From the NCBI RefSeq assembly GCF_004122115.1, contig NZ_SBKP01000004.1:1-64000 (forward strand): a DNA stretch of 64,000 nt, written 5' to 3'. The notes beneath the pieces are model-generated. The model was not told the DNA's origin, did no database searches, and was given only the letters and a program-made list of their open reading frames with translations. Origin of the DNA: Sphingobium fluviale (GTDB taxonomy: Bacteria > Pseudomonadota > Alphaproteobacteria > Sphingomonadales > Sphingomonadaceae). Within the stretch, counting starts at the first letter, position 1. Each line of letters opens with the position of its first letter. Of the stretch, positions 17,286-27,100 are shown piece after piece. The position numbers and the translations under genes were made by a program.

Positions 17286-18968
17286 ATGGAACAGAAAATC
17301 CGCTCAGAGCTGATGAAGATGACCGGGATCATGGTGATCCTGGCGGGCTTGGGCATTTATGCGCATGAGTTCGTCATAGACGGCATCATGGCGAAGGCCG
17401 CGCTGAACCTCAGCATTTTTGCGCTGTTCGGACTGGCGGCGTCCATCGCGTTTCGCCATGTGATCGCGCTGAAGAACGAGGTGGTGGCCCTGAAGGCGCT
17501 GCAGGTCGATTACGGCGAGCGTGCGCGTCGCCCGCTCGACCCCTACAAGCATCCTGCAATCCTCTTTGAGGAGCCGGAGTTGCTCGGCCATGGCTATAAC
17601 CTCATCGCCGAGGAAATGAGCAAGAAGGAAAATTTCCAGATTTCCAACGCGACCGTGCAGATGATCCTGCACGATGTCGACATGCGCATCAACGACCGCA
17701 AATCGACACTGATGTATTTCTCTGGCCTGATGGTGTTCCTCGGCCTGCTCGGCGCGTTTATGGGCCTGATGAAGACCGTGCATTCGGTGAGTGACCTCAT
17801 CGGCAGCATGGACATGAGCGGCAAGGGCGGCACGGACGCCTTCGGCAAGATGATCGAGGGCATGAAAGCGCCCTTGAACGGCATGTCGGTCGGCTTCTCG
17901 TCATCGCTGTTTGGCTTGATGACATCGATGGTGCTGGGCGCGCTCGAACGCTTCATGACCAGCGCTATGAAGACGTTGCGCAACGAGTTCGAACACTGGT
18001 TGGCCAATGTCTCTGCGCTCGAAGCACCACAGAGCGACAGCGCACAGCGCGAGACGGTGGAGCTGGGCAACGTCATCCGTGCGCTGGAGCTGGGCGGCAA
18101 GCATCTGCGCGATCTGCGCGAGACGGTGCTGGACAGCGCCCTGACGCAGCAGCAGACCCAAAGCGCGGTGGCAGAGATGACCGGCGCTGTCGCCAGCCTC
18201 GGCCGTTCGACCGAGAAGCTCTCTGACCCCACCCCTTTGCTCCAGCCGATATCGGACTGCGTGGCAGAGCTGGCGAAGAACCAGACGATGATGGTGGCGC
18301 AATTCAACGGCCTCATCAGCGAAGCGCAGCGCGACCGCGACACCATCTCTCATGCGCTGGCGGAAATGCGCGATATGATCGAGCGCAACAATGCGCTTTC
18401 CGGCGCGCGCCTCCATGCGCAGATGGATCGGATGACCACTCTTCAGGCCGAGCTTCTGGCGAAAGATGGCTCCTCGCTCAGCGTGTCGCATTATCGGCGC
18501 GAGGGGGAAGGCGGCGGCATATTGTCGCGCATGGCCGGATTGCTGGTAAAAGGCGAGGCGGTCGTGGAGGCCGCGCGCGAGCGCCGCAGGCTGCGTGCAG
18601 AGGTGCGGCGGATGCTGGCGGGCCAGCGGCGGCTGGTACGCAAGGTCGAGCGCACGTTCGGGGGCTCGCTGGGCCGGATTGAGCAGGCGCGGGAAAAAGA
18701 TGCGGAGCTGATCGCCCGGCTGGCGATGCAGGCCGAAGCGAACAACGCACGTCTTGCTGTGTTGATGGAGCGGCTCCAGCTGGCAGACGAGGCCGGTGAC
18801 GGCGCGGCTCCCGCACTGGCGGCTGGCATGCATGGCGCCCGGCTGGAGATGGAAGTGCTAAAGCGCCGCCTCGATGCGCTCCAGGAAAGTGACGATGCCG
18901 CGCGCGCTGGCACTCAGCAGCAGGATGCCCCGCGTGCCACCGGCACGGACGGAAATCCTGTGGGCTGA
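17286..18968 (+). CDS. MotA/TolQ/ExbB-family proton-channel subunit with coiled-coil tail
   Basis: A 560-residue protein with four predicted membrane helices at about 12-31, 40-58, 142-162 and 200-221, the MotA arrangement. The third and fourth (LMYFSGLMVFLGLLGAFMGLM, SVGFSSSLFGLMTSMVLGAL) match the MotA/TolQ/ExbB core. The C-terminal 320 residues are soluble, charged and probably coiled-coil, far longer than in MotA and comparable in plan with SiiB. It sits between the MotB-like subunit and a PilZ protein, whose start is only 19 bases downstream, so all three are likely co-transcribed. Expected role: proton-driven force on the envelope side of the secretion machine. A flagellar role is unlikely since no flagellar genes are near. 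Confidence 0.85.
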   Translation: MEQKIRSELMKMTGIMVILAGLGIYAHEFVIDGIMAKAALNLSIFALFGLAASIAFRHVIALKNEVVALKALQVDYGERARRPLDPYKHPAILFEEPELLGHGYNLIAEEMSKKENFQISNATVQMILHDVDMRINDRKSTLMYFSGLMVFLGLLGAFMGLMKTVHSVSDLIGSMDMSGKGGTDAFGKMIEGMKAPLNGMSVGFSSSLFGLMTSMVLGALERFMTSAMKTLRNEFEHWLANVSALEAPQSDSAQRETVELGNVIRALELGGKHLRDLRETVLDSALTQQQTQSAVAEMTGAVASLGRSTEKLSDPTPLLQPISDCVAELAKNQTMMVAQFNGLISEAQRDRDTISHALAEMRDMIERNNALSGARLHAQMDRMTTLQAELLAKDGSSLSVSHYRREGEGGGILSRMAGLLVKGEAVVEAARERRRLRAEVRRMLAGQRRLVRKVERTFGGSLGRIEQAREKDAELIARLAMQAEANNARLAVLMERLQLADEAGDGAAPALAAGMHGARLEMEVLKRRLDALQESDDAARAGTQQQDAPRATGTDGNPVG

Positions 18969-18987
18969 TACGGAACGGAACGCAGAT

Positions 18988-19362
18988 ATGAAACTCAACC
19001 CGCTCTCTTACTTCCGCAAGGAAAAACGCGATTTTACCCGCGTTGCCCAGCGCTTTGGCTGTCAGATCGATGGATCACTGATGATGATCGACCGCATGAT
19101 GGGTTACGAAGGGCGCGTCATCAATTTCTCGGCTGGCGGCGCCATGTTCCGCCCCAAGCTGGTCTACCTGATGGATCGGCGCGATATTCCCGTGGCGCTC
19201 ACGGTGGGTGGCGAGGAAATGTTTGGCCGCATCATGCGCACCACCCCGGACGGCTTCGGCATCAGATTCGATGAGCCGCTGGAAGAGGAGCAATTGCTGG
19301 CCATGCTCTCCAACGATCGTACCCGCAAGGAAAGCGATGACATAGAGTTTTTCGTGGACTGA
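18988..19362 (+). CDS. PilZ-domain c-di-GMP effector
   Basis: A 124-residue single PilZ domain. Both binding signatures are present: R14-x3-R18 (RDFTR) and N46-x-S48-x2-G51 (NFSAGG), so it should bind cyclic di-GMP. The ATG at 18988 was chosen because it gives the canonical domain start and avoids a long overlap with the MotA-like gene. It follows that gene by 19 bases. PilZ proteins such as YcgR act on MotA in flagellar motors; the adjacency here suggests an analogous control of the MotA-like channel, or of the secretion system. Confidence 0.88.
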   Translation: MKLNPLSYFRKEKRDFTRVAQRFGCQIDGSLMMIDRMMGYEGRVINFSAGGAMFRPKLVYLMDRRDIPVALTVGGEEMFGRIMRTTPDGFGIRFDEPLEEEQLLAMLSNDRTRKESDDIEFFVD

Positions 19363-19371
19363 TGCTTCTTT

Positions 19372-19428
19372 GGGACAGCATCGCCGCCTGTCTCATAATG
19401 GGACAGCTATTTACAGGATTTTAACCAT
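19372..19428 (+). promoter_or_regulatory. Promoter region of tolC with CtrA-like site
   Basis: TTTA-N7-TTAACCAT at 19410-19428 differs by one base from the CtrA consensus TTAA-N7-TTAACCAT. Just upstream, GGGACAGC is directly repeated (19372-19379, 19400-19407) and the first copy can pair with CTGTCTC at 19388-19394. This is a candidate cell-cycle-controlled promoter for the TolC gene. Confidence 0.5.
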
Positions 19429-19479
19429 AACCGGTCATCACTGCACCCATACCAATGGGGATTGGCAAGGAGACCTTAA

Positions 19480-21039
19480 GTGGCAAAGCAGAGTATAACG
19501 CGCGCGATGGCCGGGGGGCTGCGGTATGGCGCTTCTGCCATGACGATCGCGCTGACGGCGCTCCCTGCTATTTCTGTTCATGCTGAGGATGGCAGTGCGC
19601 CCGGCGGTTGGGGCGCCTATTCGGCTCGTTTGCACGATCCCTATGCCGATCCGCAGAGCACGAAGGAAGGTGCGGTGATGATCGCCGCCGTGATCGCGCA
19701 GCCGGATCAGGCCCGGTCATCAGAGCAGGGAGGCTCTGCCCAGTTGCAAGAAACCCCTGCCAACGAGGAGCCACCCGCAGGTACAGTCGAATCGCTCCGC
19801 GCCTCCATCGTGCAGGCCTTGCGGGAAAACCCGGAAATCCAGATCGCCCTCGCGCGGCAGGACGATGCCCGCTATGGGGTTCATGAGGCATGGTCTGGCT
19901 ATTTGCCACATGTCGACATGACCGTCGCTATCGGCAAGGAATATAATCAGCCCGATTTTGGCAGAACCACCACCTTGCGCCGTACCGAAGGCGTGGTGAC
20001 TGTGAACCAGAATATCTGGGATTTCGGCACCACAGCGAACGACATCGCCCGTGCTCGCGCCAGCTATCGTAGCGCGCAGTGGAGTACGCGCGAGCGGATC
20101 GAGGCGATCGCCTATGATATTTCCCAGGCCTATCTCAATGTGCTCGAACGGCAAAAGCTGGTCGATCTGTCCGATCAGGAAATCGCTGCGACCGAAAAAA
20201 TCCTGAGCATGGTCTCGATCCAGTCCGATCTCGGCCTCACAACGCCTGCCGATGTCAGCCGTGCCAAGGCGCGGCTCGATAATGTGAAGGCCAAGCTGCT
20301 TGATCGCAAGAGTGCGTTGCAACAGGCGCGCGAGGCCTATCGCCGTTTGACCCGCCGGCTTCCCGGCATGACGGTGGATCTGCCGCCTGCGGACAAGGCA
20401 CTGCCCGCCTCGGCACCGGCTGCGGTGGCGATGATCGACGATCACAACCCGCGCATGGCGCAGGCGGTGCAGGATCGGCGCTCGCTCGAAAAGCAGCGGG
20501 CAAGCCAGACCGGCACCTTTTTTCCGCGTGTGGGCCTCGTCGCGCAAGGCAACTGGAAGGACGATGTGCAGGGGCCAACCGGCACCAACCGCGATGCCCG
20601 TGCGATGGTGACGGTGAGCTACAGCTTTTTCAATGGGGGGCGTGACATCGCCACCCGCAATCGCCTCTCGGCGCGGCTGCGCGAGGCAGATTATGAGCTG
20701 GATCGCCGCCGCCGCGAGGTAGAGCAGGATATTCGCATAGATTTCAACGCGCTGGAGGCCGCGCGCCAAAAGATCAGCACGATTGAAAACGAAATCACCG
20801 CCACGGAGAAAGTGGCCGACCTCTATAAACAACAGTTCCGCGAGGGCCGTCGCTCTGTTTTCGATCTGCTAGACAGCCAGCAGATCCTGTTTGATGCCAA
20901 GGCGCGCCGCCTCACCAACAATACCGACAAGATGCTGGCCGAGTTCCGCGTGCTTCAGCAACTCGGCGGCCTGTTTGATCTGGTGAGCGACGGTCAGCCC
21001 CTGCCGAAGATTGTGATGCCCGCGCCAGGCAGCAAATAA
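19480..21039 (+). CDS. TolC-family outer-membrane channel of the type I system
   Basis: A 519-residue protein with a signal peptide (cleavage likely after Ala35, ISVHA-ED). An ~60-residue poorly conserved segment follows, then the duplicated TolC fold (ESLRASIVQALRENPEIQIALARQ and the second half from about residue 300). QNIWDFGTTANDIARARASY and FFNGGRDIATRNRLSARLREA mark the paired strands, and GRRSVFDLLDSQQILFDA is the typical closing helix. Translation starts at GTG with AAGGAG upstream. It provides the exit duct for the giant RTX protein encoded 126 bases downstream and resembles LapE/BepC-type TolC proteins dedicated to adhesin export. Confidence 0.93.
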   Translation: MAKQSITRAMAGGLRYGASAMTIALTALPAISVHAEDGSAPGGWGAYSARLHDPYADPQSTKEGAVMIAAVIAQPDQARSSEQGGSAQLQETPANEEPPAGTVESLRASIVQALRENPEIQIALARQDDARYGVHEAWSGYLPHVDMTVAIGKEYNQPDFGRTTTLRRTEGVVTVNQNIWDFGTTANDIARARASYRSAQWSTRERIEAIAYDISQAYLNVLERQKLVDLSDQEIAATEKILSMVSIQSDLGLTTPADVSRAKARLDNVKAKLLDRKSALQQAREAYRRLTRRLPGMTVDLPPADKALPASAPAAVAMIDDHNPRMAQAVQDRRSLEKQRASQTGTFFPRVGLVAQGNWKDDVQGPTGTNRDARAMVTVSYSFFNGGRDIATRNRLSARLREADYELDRRRREVEQDIRIDFNALEAARQKISTIENEITATEKVADLYKQQFREGRRSVFDLLDSQQILFDAKARRLTNNTDKMLAEFRVLQQLGGLFDLVSDGQPLPKIVMPAPGSK

Positions 21040-21071
21040 TGCGGCCCTGCTCACGCTGTGGCCCGGCCTCA

Positions 21072-21121
21072 TAAACGCGTCCTTTCCTCACATGGTAAAG
21101 GGCGCGTTTACCATAAGGTAA
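21072..21121 (+). promoter_or_regulatory. Mutually exclusive hairpins in the leader of the RTX giant
   Basis: Hairpin A pairs 21072-21085 with 21097-21110 (TAAACGCGTCCTTT / AAAGGGCGCGTTTA, one G-U pair). Hairpin B pairs ATGGTAAA (21092-21099) with TTTACCAT (21107-21114). TTACC at 21108-21112 can also pair with GGTAA at 21117-21121. The arms overlap, so only one hairpin can form at a time. The nonamer CGTTTACCA is contained at 21105-21113. Confidence 0.45.
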
Positions 21122-21165
21122 GACAAGTTCGCGATACTGGCCCGCGTCGACAGTGGGAACCCTAA

Positions 21166-24100
21166 ATGGCCAAAATCAAAGGTACCAGCGGATCAGGGAA
21201 GGCGAAAGCGGCGGCAGGCGCGGAGCAGAAGGCTCAGGCGGCAGCTCCCGCCGCGCCCGATGGCGTGGTCGATGCGCCCGGCGGCGCGGCTGTCATTTCC
21301 GTGGGAACCGCCAATTATGGGGCGGCCAAGGTCGTTAACCTCTCGGCGGATGACAAGGCCGAGCTGGGTATTCCCTTCGCACCCTTCAAGACCGAAATCG
21401 TCGATATTGACGTAGTTTTGATCTTCGCGGACGGCAGCAAGATCATCATTCCCGGCATGGCGCTCGCCGCCTTTTCAGGCCGCAAGCCGATACTGCTGTT
21501 CACCGACAAGGAAATCAGCGCGGATCAGGCCGTTTCGACAGTGGGTGAGATCAAGGAGCAGGTCGCCCCGATCAAGCTCGCTCTTTCCTCTGCCAATGCT
21601 GAGGAGGAAACCGACGCAAAAAAGGATGGTGACAAGCCGGAGGATGCTGGCGGCATCCAGCCTGCCGATTCCTCTGCCACGCAGGCCGCGCAGGCTTCCG
21701 AGGCTGAGCAGCAGCGCAAAAATGACGAACAGAGTGCGCGCCTCAATGAAAAGATCAGTAATACCCTTGCCTCTGCAAGTGCGCCTCCGGGCGTGCCTTC
21801 GGCGAAAGCGGTGGAGCCCAATGCTGACGACGCCATCGGCCCGGCAGGCATCGGCAAGCTGGTGCCCAAGCTCACCTTCACACTCTACAACAAGGAGGGC
21901 GTGAGCACCGGCACCGAGAATGGCGTCACGACGCTCAAGGGATCGACCGGCGGCCCATCCAGCTCTACCAACGCCCGCTTTGCCGCGCAGTCCGCCAAGG
22001 AAACGATCACCGGCACCGCCGCGCGCGATGTGATCTATGCCGATAATCCCGCTCAGGCGCCAGGCGGCGCGACTCTGCGCACGCTGCATGTCGAGGCGAT
22101 GGTGCCTGCCAAGAACCTGCAGCTCAACGAGATCACGATCCCGTCGCTGCCCGCGGGCTATTCGATCGCCAATGCGGTGCTCACGCCCAAGGGCTGGGTG
22201 GTCGATGTCGCGGCGGGAGATATTCAGAAGGTCACGACCCATATCGACCCCAATACCGGCCAGACGGTAAACTACCCTGCCAACCAGTCGCACTTCACCT
22301 TTGACCTGCAACTGATCTACACTGTGCCAGACCCTTCAACGCCGACAGCGGGTGGTTTTCAGGACCAGTTCTTCCTGCCCGCGCAGCTGGGTCTCTCCTC
22401 CAATGGCGGCCCCACCGTCAACGCGGTGGAGGTCTCGACCGCGTTCGGCATCAAGATCGTCACATCAGACGCGGACATGACCGTCATCAACCCGGTGACG
22501 GGGGAGCCGGTCTATGTGCTTTTTTCCAACCCGCCCGGCAACATCATCAATGCAGGCGATGGCGATGACACCATCATTGCGGGCATCGGCGCAGACGATA
22601 TTGACGGCGGCAACGGCCATGATGTCGTCAGCTATCAGACATCGGTGCGCGGCGTGGACGCGAACCTTGGCACTGGCGTGGGTCTGGGCGGCACGGCGGA
22701 GGGAGATCGCTATACAAATGTCGAGGGGTTGAAAGGCTCTGCCCATGACGACAGGCTGACCGGTGACGCCAACGACAACAGCTTTGATGGTGGCGCGGGC
22801 GCAGACCGTATCGACGGCGGCGCAGGACAGGACAGCGTTGACTATAGCAACGCTATCGACCCAGCCACTCAGGGTACGCAGGGCGTGGAGATATTCCTCG
22901 ACGGCACCGCCTCCCATGGCGGGCAGGCCGAGGGCGATATCCTCAGCAACATCGAGATCGTGATCGGCACGAGCCGCGACGACAGGCTGCATGGCGGCGC
23001 GGGCAACGAAACGCTGAACGCAGGCGCAGGCAACGACCAGCTGTTCGGTAGCGCGGGAGCGGACACGCTCGATGGCGGTGCGGGGCGCGATGTCGCGGAT
23101 TACTCCGGCTCGGCAAGCGGCGTTACCGTGTCGCTCGATGGCACGGCGGGCAGCGGCGGCGATGCGCAGGGCGACGTGCTCAGCAATATCGAGGATCTGG
23201 TCGGTTCCGCGCATGACGACACGCTGACCGGCAATGCTCAGGACAACCTCATCGTCGGCGGCGCGGGCGCGGACCGGGTGGATGGTGGCGCGGGGACCGA
23301 TACGGTCGATTTCACCAGCTCCGGCGTGGGCGTTACCGTCTATCTCGATGGGCGCGCAGGCATTGGCGGGGATGCGCTTGGAGACACCTATTTCAACGTG
23401 GAAACGTTGATCGGGTCGGCCTTTGCCGACCGGCTTGTTGGAGCTGTTGGATCGCAGACGCTGAACGGCGGCCTCGGCAACGATGTGCTTGAGGGCGGCG
23501 CGGGCGCGGACACGCTCGACGGCGGCGACGGGTTCGACATCGCGAGCTATGCGGGCGCGGCGAACGGCGTGATCGTGGCGCTGGATGGCTCGCAACTGGG
23601 CGGCGGCGACCCTGTTGGCGACGTCTTCATCAATATCGAGGGGCTGGAAGGCTCGCTGTTCGACGACGTGCTGATCGGCACGGCGGGCAACGACACGCTG
23701 CTCGGCAATGACGGCGACGATACCCTTGTCGGCCTTGGCGGCAACAGCTTCCTAGGCGGCGGCGATTATCTGGACGGCGGCGCGGGTTTCGACACGGTTG
23801 ACCTCTCCGCATCGCTGTTCGGCGTTACGGTCTATCTTGACGGGCGCACCGGCATCGGCGGCGATGCGCAGGGTGACACGCTGGTCAGCATCGAGCATGT
23901 GATCGCCTCGGCGCAGGACGACGTGCTCGTCGGCGGCGCGGGCGACGAATGGCTGGAAGGCCGCGCGGGCGACGATACGCTGATCGGTGGCGCGGGCGCG
24001 GATATCCTCCACGGTGGCACCGGCCTCGACACGGCGGACTATAGCGGCTCGCTCTCTGCCGTCACGGTCGCGCTCGATGGCTCGCTGGGCATCGGCGGCG

Positions 24101-27100
24101 ATGCCGCAGGCGATCAGCTTTCCGGCATCGAGCGGCTGGTCGGATCGGCCTTCAACGATAGCCTGACGGGCGATGATCAGGACAATATCCTGCGCGGCGG
24201 CGATGGCGACGACACGCTCGTCGGCGCGCTGGGCGCGGACACGCTGATGGGCGAAGCGGGCTTCGACACCGCCGATTATTCGGCGGCGCAAGGTGCCATC
24301 ACCGTGCGGCTTAACGGCAATGCCTCGACCGGCGATGTGGCCGAGGGCGACCGCCTTTCGGGCATCGAGCGGGTCATCGGCGGCGCTTATGCCGATACGC
24401 TGCTGGGCGATTCTGCGGATAATGTGCTGGATGGCGGCGCGGGTGACGACACGTTGCGCGGCGGGCTGGGCGCGGACAGCCTCATCGGCGGCGCGGGCGC
24501 GGACACGGCGGACTATTCCGACGCGGTGCAGGGCGTCACCGTCAGCCTCGCCAGCGGCACGGGCACCGGCGGCAGCGCGCAGGGCGATACGCTCTCCGGC
24601 ATCGAAAACCTCTCCGGCTCCAACTATGGCGACATGCTGACCGGCGATGCGGGCGTCAACACGCTGTCGGGCGGCGCGGGCGACGATACGCTGGCGGGTG
24701 GCGCGGGCGCGGACTTGCTCGATGGCGGCGTCGGCGCGGATGTGGCGGATTATTCCAGCTCGGCCAGCGCCGTGCAGGTCGCGCTCGATGGATCGGCGGG
24801 CCAGGGCGGCGATGCGCAGGGCGATGTGCTCGTCAACATCGAGGGGCTGACCGGCTCGGCGTTCGACGATACGCTGACCGGCAATGATCTTGCCAACCGT
24901 CTGGATGGCGGCACGGGCGACGATGTGCTGCGCGGCGGACTGGGTTCGGACCAGCTTAGCGGCGGCGCGGGTTTCGACACGGCGGACTATTCGCAATCCG
25001 CCACCGCCGTCATCATCGCGAATGACGGCAGCGTCGGGCTGGGCGGAGACGCGCAGGGCGACACATTGTCGGGCATAGAGCGAATCATCGGTTCGGGTTT
25101 CGATGACCGGATCAGCGGCGGCGCGGGCGCCGACACGCTCGATGGCGGCGCGGGCACCGACATCGCGGATTACAGCAACTCCGCCAGCGGCATTGTCGCG
25201 GGGCTGGATGGCCGCGCCAATACCGGTGGAGACGCGGCGGGCGACACTTATGCCAATATCGAGGGGCTGTCCGGCTCTGCCTTTGCCGATACGCTCTACG
25301 GCTCCGCAGCCGACGACATCTTGCGCGGTCAGGGCGGCAACGACACGTTGGTCGGCTCTGCGGGCGCGGACGCGATGGAGGGCGGCACCGGCTTCGACAC
25401 CGCCGATTATTCCGCTTCGGCCAGCGCCGTCACCGTCGATCTTTCGACGGGCAGCGCGGCGGGCGGCGATGCGGCAGGAGACATACTCTCCGGCGTGGAG
25501 CGCGTCATCGGCTCGGCCTTTGACGACAGCCTGACCGGCGGCGCGACCGACGACGTGCTGGAAGGCGGCGCGGGCGATGATGTGCTTGCCGGGCGGCTGG
25601 GCGCGGATGTGCTTGACGGCGGCGCGGGCTTCGACACGGCGGACTATACTGCGTCCGCCACCGGCATATCTCTGACGCTCGATGGCTCGCTGGGCATCGG
25701 TGGCGATGCGGCGGGCGACCAGGTGCTGAATGTTGAGCATATCATCGGCTCGACCTATGACGACAGCATCACCGGCGTCGGCGCTAACGAATTTATCGAG
25801 GGCGGCGGCGGGGACGACACGATCTCCGGCAATGGCGGCGACGACATCCTCACCGGCGGCGCGGGCAATGACCGGCTTTCGGGCGGCGCGGGCGTCGACA
25901 CGCTTCAGGGCGGCAGCGGCGACGACATATTGGAAGGCGGCGCGGGCGCAGACATCATCGACGGCGGATCGGGCGTCGATATCGCGGATTATACCGGCTC
26001 CGCTGCGGGCGTGACGATCGGGCTGGATGGCTCGGCAGGCATCGGCGGCGATGCGCAGGGCGACCAGCTCACCAATATCGAGGCGCTGCGCGGCTCCGGC
26101 TTTGCCGATACGCTCACCGGCGGCAACCTTGCCGACCAGATCGAGGGTGGCGCGGGCGATGACGTGATCATCGGCGGCGCGGGCGCGGATACGCTGCTCG
26201 GCGGATCGGGCAATGACAGCATCGAGGGCGGCGCAGGCGGCGACCTGATAGACGGCGGCACCGGCATCGACACGGCGGACTATAGCGCTTCGGCAAGCGG
26301 CGTGACCGTATCGCTGGATGGCTCGGCGGGCCTTGGCGGCCATGCGACCGGCGATACGCTGCTCAATATCGAGCGCGTGATCGGCACCGGCGCGGCGGAC
26401 CATATCATAGGCGCGGCGGCCGACGAGGAGCTTTACGGCGCGGGCGGCGACGACGTGCTCGAAGGGCGGGCGGGCGCGGACCTGCTCGACGGCGGCGCGG
26501 GCATCGACACCGCCGATTATTCCAGCTCGGCGCTGGCGGTCACGGTCGATCTCGCCAGCGGCACCGGCACCGGCGGCGATGCGCAGGGCGATACGCTGGT
26601 CGGCATCGAGAATCTGCTGGGTTCGTCCGGCGCGGATACTTTGCTCGGCGCGGCGACCGACGATGTGATCGACGGCGGCGCGGGCGACGATACGCTGGTT
26701 GGCCGGGCGGGCGCGGACACGCTGATCGGCGGCGCGGGCAACGATACCTTGGATGGCGGCGCGGGTGCGGACAGCCTCGATGGCGGCGCGGGCTTCGACA
26801 CGGTCGATTATTCCAGCTCCAGCGTGGCGGTGGCCGTGGGCCTCGATGGCTCGGTCGGCATCGGCGGCGACGCGCAGGGCGATGTGATGACGAGCATTGA
26901 GCGGCTCGTCGGCTCCGTCTTCAACGACACGCTGACCGGCGGCGTTTTGAACGATCAGCTTGAAGGCGGCGCGGGCGACGATAGCATTGCGGGTGGCCTC
27001 GGCAACGATACGCTGCTCGGCGGCGCGGGCGACGATACGCTCGCGGGCGGAGCGGGCGCGGATGTGATCGACGGCGGCGCAGGCGTCGATACGGTCGACT

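Noticed and set aside
16527-18968. Flagellar stator genes motA/motB
   Set aside because: No flagellar genes are near, the MotA-like tail is far longer than in stators and the genes are embedded in a secretion cluster.
21190-21230. LapG-type AAAG cleavage site near the N-terminus of the RTX giant
   Set aside because: Only an AAAG within a low-complexity Lys/Ala stretch at residue ~15 is present, far earlier than in LapA, and no LapD or LapG gene is in the window.
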